Positions 61,612 to 64,000 of a stretch of 64,000 nucleotides of DNA are shown in pieces. Origin of the DNA: Gorsachius magnificus (lineage: Eukaryota; Chordata; Aves; Pelecaniformes; Ardeidae); NCBI GenBank assembly GCA_034008185.1, contig CM067082.1, positions 11,206,984 through 11,270,983 of the forward strand. Reading direction: 5' to 3'. The position numbers were made by a program, and so were the translations under genes. The notes beneath the pieces are model-generated. The model saw nothing but the letters and a program-made list of their open reading frames with translations. It was not told where the DNA came from and made no database searches. Every line of letters starts with the position of its first letter. Within the stretch, counting starts at the first letter, position 1.

Positions 61612-64000
61612 TTTTCACAGTCATTGTGAGCAATGGGTTATTAAGGTAAATGGACTTTTGTTTTGATTATGAGAGGTGGCTCTTGTGTTAAGCAACATTA
61701 CTAACAGCTGCTACATATTTGTTCAAAGTCCATATCCCAAGAAAAATTACAGTTAAGAATAAGACAACAATTAGATATTGACAGGCAGGCATGATGGCAT
61801 AAGTTTTGTAGTATGAGTGATTTTTGAGTATCCCAAGTAACCTTGTGTTCAAAAGGTAGGTTTTCCACTGGTATGGCAAATTAGACCCCCTATCAGGTCC
61901 CTCAGGCTGGACAAGCACAGACACATTATTTCTGAGTACTTCAGTCACTAGATATGTTGCTACTGACAACACGTCTTTTAAATTGTTTTCCAGACTCCTT
62001 AATTTTAGGATATTCTGTTTTCTTCCCTATTGCTGAAAGACATTTCTAATCAATATCCAGGTTTGTTGATTTTTTTTCCCCTCCTATGCTGATTTACTGG
62101 CAGCATTTAGAAAAAGCCGCTCTGCTCCTCCAATGATTTACAAGTATACTGGCCATCCTTACACTGACCATTTTAAAAGCAGCTCACTGGCATTCCTAAG
62201 AACGTAAGTAATTTAGTTTCCATTTTATAATAAGACAAGGACAGCCCCAGGCTGAGAGTGAACACATTCTTGAAGGGATGCCGGAGCCCAAGCCTGCACT
62301 GCTGGACCACAGGCTGTCTGGGTGGGAAAACTGGGAGCGATGAGGAGCATGGCATGGTTATGTGGACTTTGGAGGTCTCTTCTCTTCACTGTGGGTGGAC
62401 ACACAACCCCACACAGACTGAGCTCTGCCCTTTCTTAGAGCTCTTCCCCGCCTCCCACACAAAGGCACCTGGATATGGTGGAATAATCAGAGTCTTTGTG
62501 GCTGAGGGCTGTGAGAGATGCGATGAAGCAATGCACAGTACAGAGTAGAGCCCACATCTCCAGGATTTAGGTGACATGAAAGACAACTGACAGCAGAGGC
62601 AGTGCATGCACGGGGCAACAGATGCACATCAGAGGCAGGGGATCCTCGCAGGCACAGACCTGCTCATGGTACCGTGGCTGCTGAACTCCCGAGGGGGCTC
62701 TGATCACCTTTGGCCAGCACAAGAGTAGGCTCCTTGGAGGGGTCTGCAGGTCGCTTCTGTCAGGTCAGCACATCTTCGTGTGGGTGGGCAGTGAGCTGAG
62801 CCTCTGGGAATCTCCCTTCCCGTTTGTCTCCAAGGGAAGCATGGCCATTGAATGCCTGTTTCATGGAAGGCAGATTAAACTCTTAAAGATCTGCCCTCGC
62901 TCTTTAAAGAATAAAATACTGCCACTGTTACAGTGAGAAAAGCAGAGACAACTTAGCTGCTGTTTTTTTACACAGACTGTGAACAGCAAATCTGCTGTGC
63001 AGAGCACTCAGCTCATTGCATCTTCCACCTTTCCCCTACGGCTAATCGGCATGGTGTCAGCTCCGTGCCTCCCTGACTGATGCTTAAGACTCCCTGGCCC
63101 TGTCTGGAGTGCTTGAGCTGAAAGGGCAGTTCCTTTTGGCTATAGTGGTCATGTCAGCCCTAGTCCCCTCACCTCTGGAGCTGAAATTCTCTTCTAAAAA
63201 TGCCACTGCAGCAGCTACGCACAGGCAGCTCTGCCCCTCCCTTGTCAGTCATATCTATCTGCAGGCTGCCTCTGCATTTTTCATCTCCCTTGCAAGTTGG
63301 GGGAAAAGAAATAATACATAGCTCAGCTGTTTCTGTCTGTAGGCATTTAAGCTGGTAAGGCTCAGCTGTATAAATCTTCCCAGCTGTGAGAACCTCAGTG
63401 CTTTTATTCCCATGATAAAGCCTTTGGCTCTGAATGTGTTTCAGGGATATTCAAAGTGGAAATCTTTCTCTCCATCTGGGGAATTGCTTGGTGTCGACTG
63501 ACAAGGAAATGGGAGGTCAGTAGCATTAAAAAAGGAAAAAAAAAAAAAAATAAAGAATGCTGGGTTGTAGAATTAACTTTATACTAAACCTTGGTGTGTG
63601 TTTTAGGAAGAGAGGAGTAGAGGGGAGGCATGGGGGATGGGAGGTTTGATTTGCACAGAGTCTTTCATTGGAAAACTAATGCAGCTGTCCCCAAGGTGCT
63701 GCATTGCTAAGATCTGGCATTTTCCTGCTCCAGTGGAAAAGGAAGACCGATACTTTCCCTTATAGTAACCTTTGCTGATTAATCGGTGTAGTGACATTGA
63801 AGTCAGTTCCACTGGGAAATAATTGCTGTCGCTCTCAGACACAATATGGAAATAAGATGCCATGGTGACAGCAACTGTTTTGAAGGGCTGGCAAGGAAAT
63901 CCAGATCAAAGATCAATGTCTGGCAGGCACAGTGTTCACTTAAAGTCAAGGATAGAAGTGTTTAGGCATAGAGCTTTCTCCTAAAACTGACAAAATTTGG
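61612..64000. other. Unique right-hand stretch
   Basis: No gene or transposon is recognised. The 62.25-62.85 kb part has somewhat higher GC than average but no CpG-island character. An A-rich tract lies at 63531-63551. Confidence 0.4.
63531..63551. repeat. A-rich tract
   Basis: A run of A residues interrupted once by GG. It is not attached to a recognisable retroposon body. Confidence 0.75.

Noticed and set aside
1..64000. Search for CRISPR arrays, operons, tRNA or rRNA genes, and integrases
   Set aside because: None is seen; the sequence is vertebrate nuclear DNA with LINEs and one LTR.

Overview
This is vertebrate, almost certainly avian, nuclear DNA. It is AT-rich and non-operonic, has no bacterial gene organisation, and is strewn with CR1 LINE fragments. 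Most of these end in the bird-type 3' terminal repeat built on ATTCTATG. It also holds one solo LTR of an endogenous retrovirus of a type common in birds. I recognise no host gene by name. The window reads as intergenic or deep intronic sequence with a few exon-like islands.

Layout. Positions 1-9167 are unique sequence with small simple repeats, a 28-bp tandem duplication near 6.2 kb and a long C tract at 1.4 kb. Two CR1 3' fragments of the same type lie in direct orientation at 9.2-9.6 and 12.5-13.0 kb. The 13-25.9 kb interval is AT-rich and repeat-poor; 18.2-21.1 kb has almost no open frames. At 25.9-28.5 kb there is a long minus-strand CR1 copy. Its ORF2 runs from inside the endonuclease domain to the C-terminus and is interrupted by only one in-frame stop. 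More CR1 3' fragments lie at 29.4-29.9 (-), 37.7-38.0 (+), 38.9-39.4 (+) and 55.9-56.5 kb (+).

The two best protein-coding candidates are minus-strand exon-like blocks at 45841-46046 and about 56800-57196. Both end at good splice donors, and their phases fit each other, so they could be neighbouring exons of one unrecognised gene. A plus-strand terminal-exon-like block lies at 59995-60176.

At 60.3-61.6 kb a much older CR1/L3-type LINE remnant is split by a 591-bp solo LTR (60724-61314). The LTR has TG...CA ends and a 5-bp CTGGG target duplication, and the LINE reading frame resumes directly after the second CTGGG. The last 2.4 kb are unique sequence with a poly-A tract.

Nothing here amounts to a system of cooperating genes. 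The main content is a record of retrotransposition plus weak evidence for one or two uncharacterised host genes. Exon calls rest on open frames and splice-site appearance only and need transcript or comparative data.
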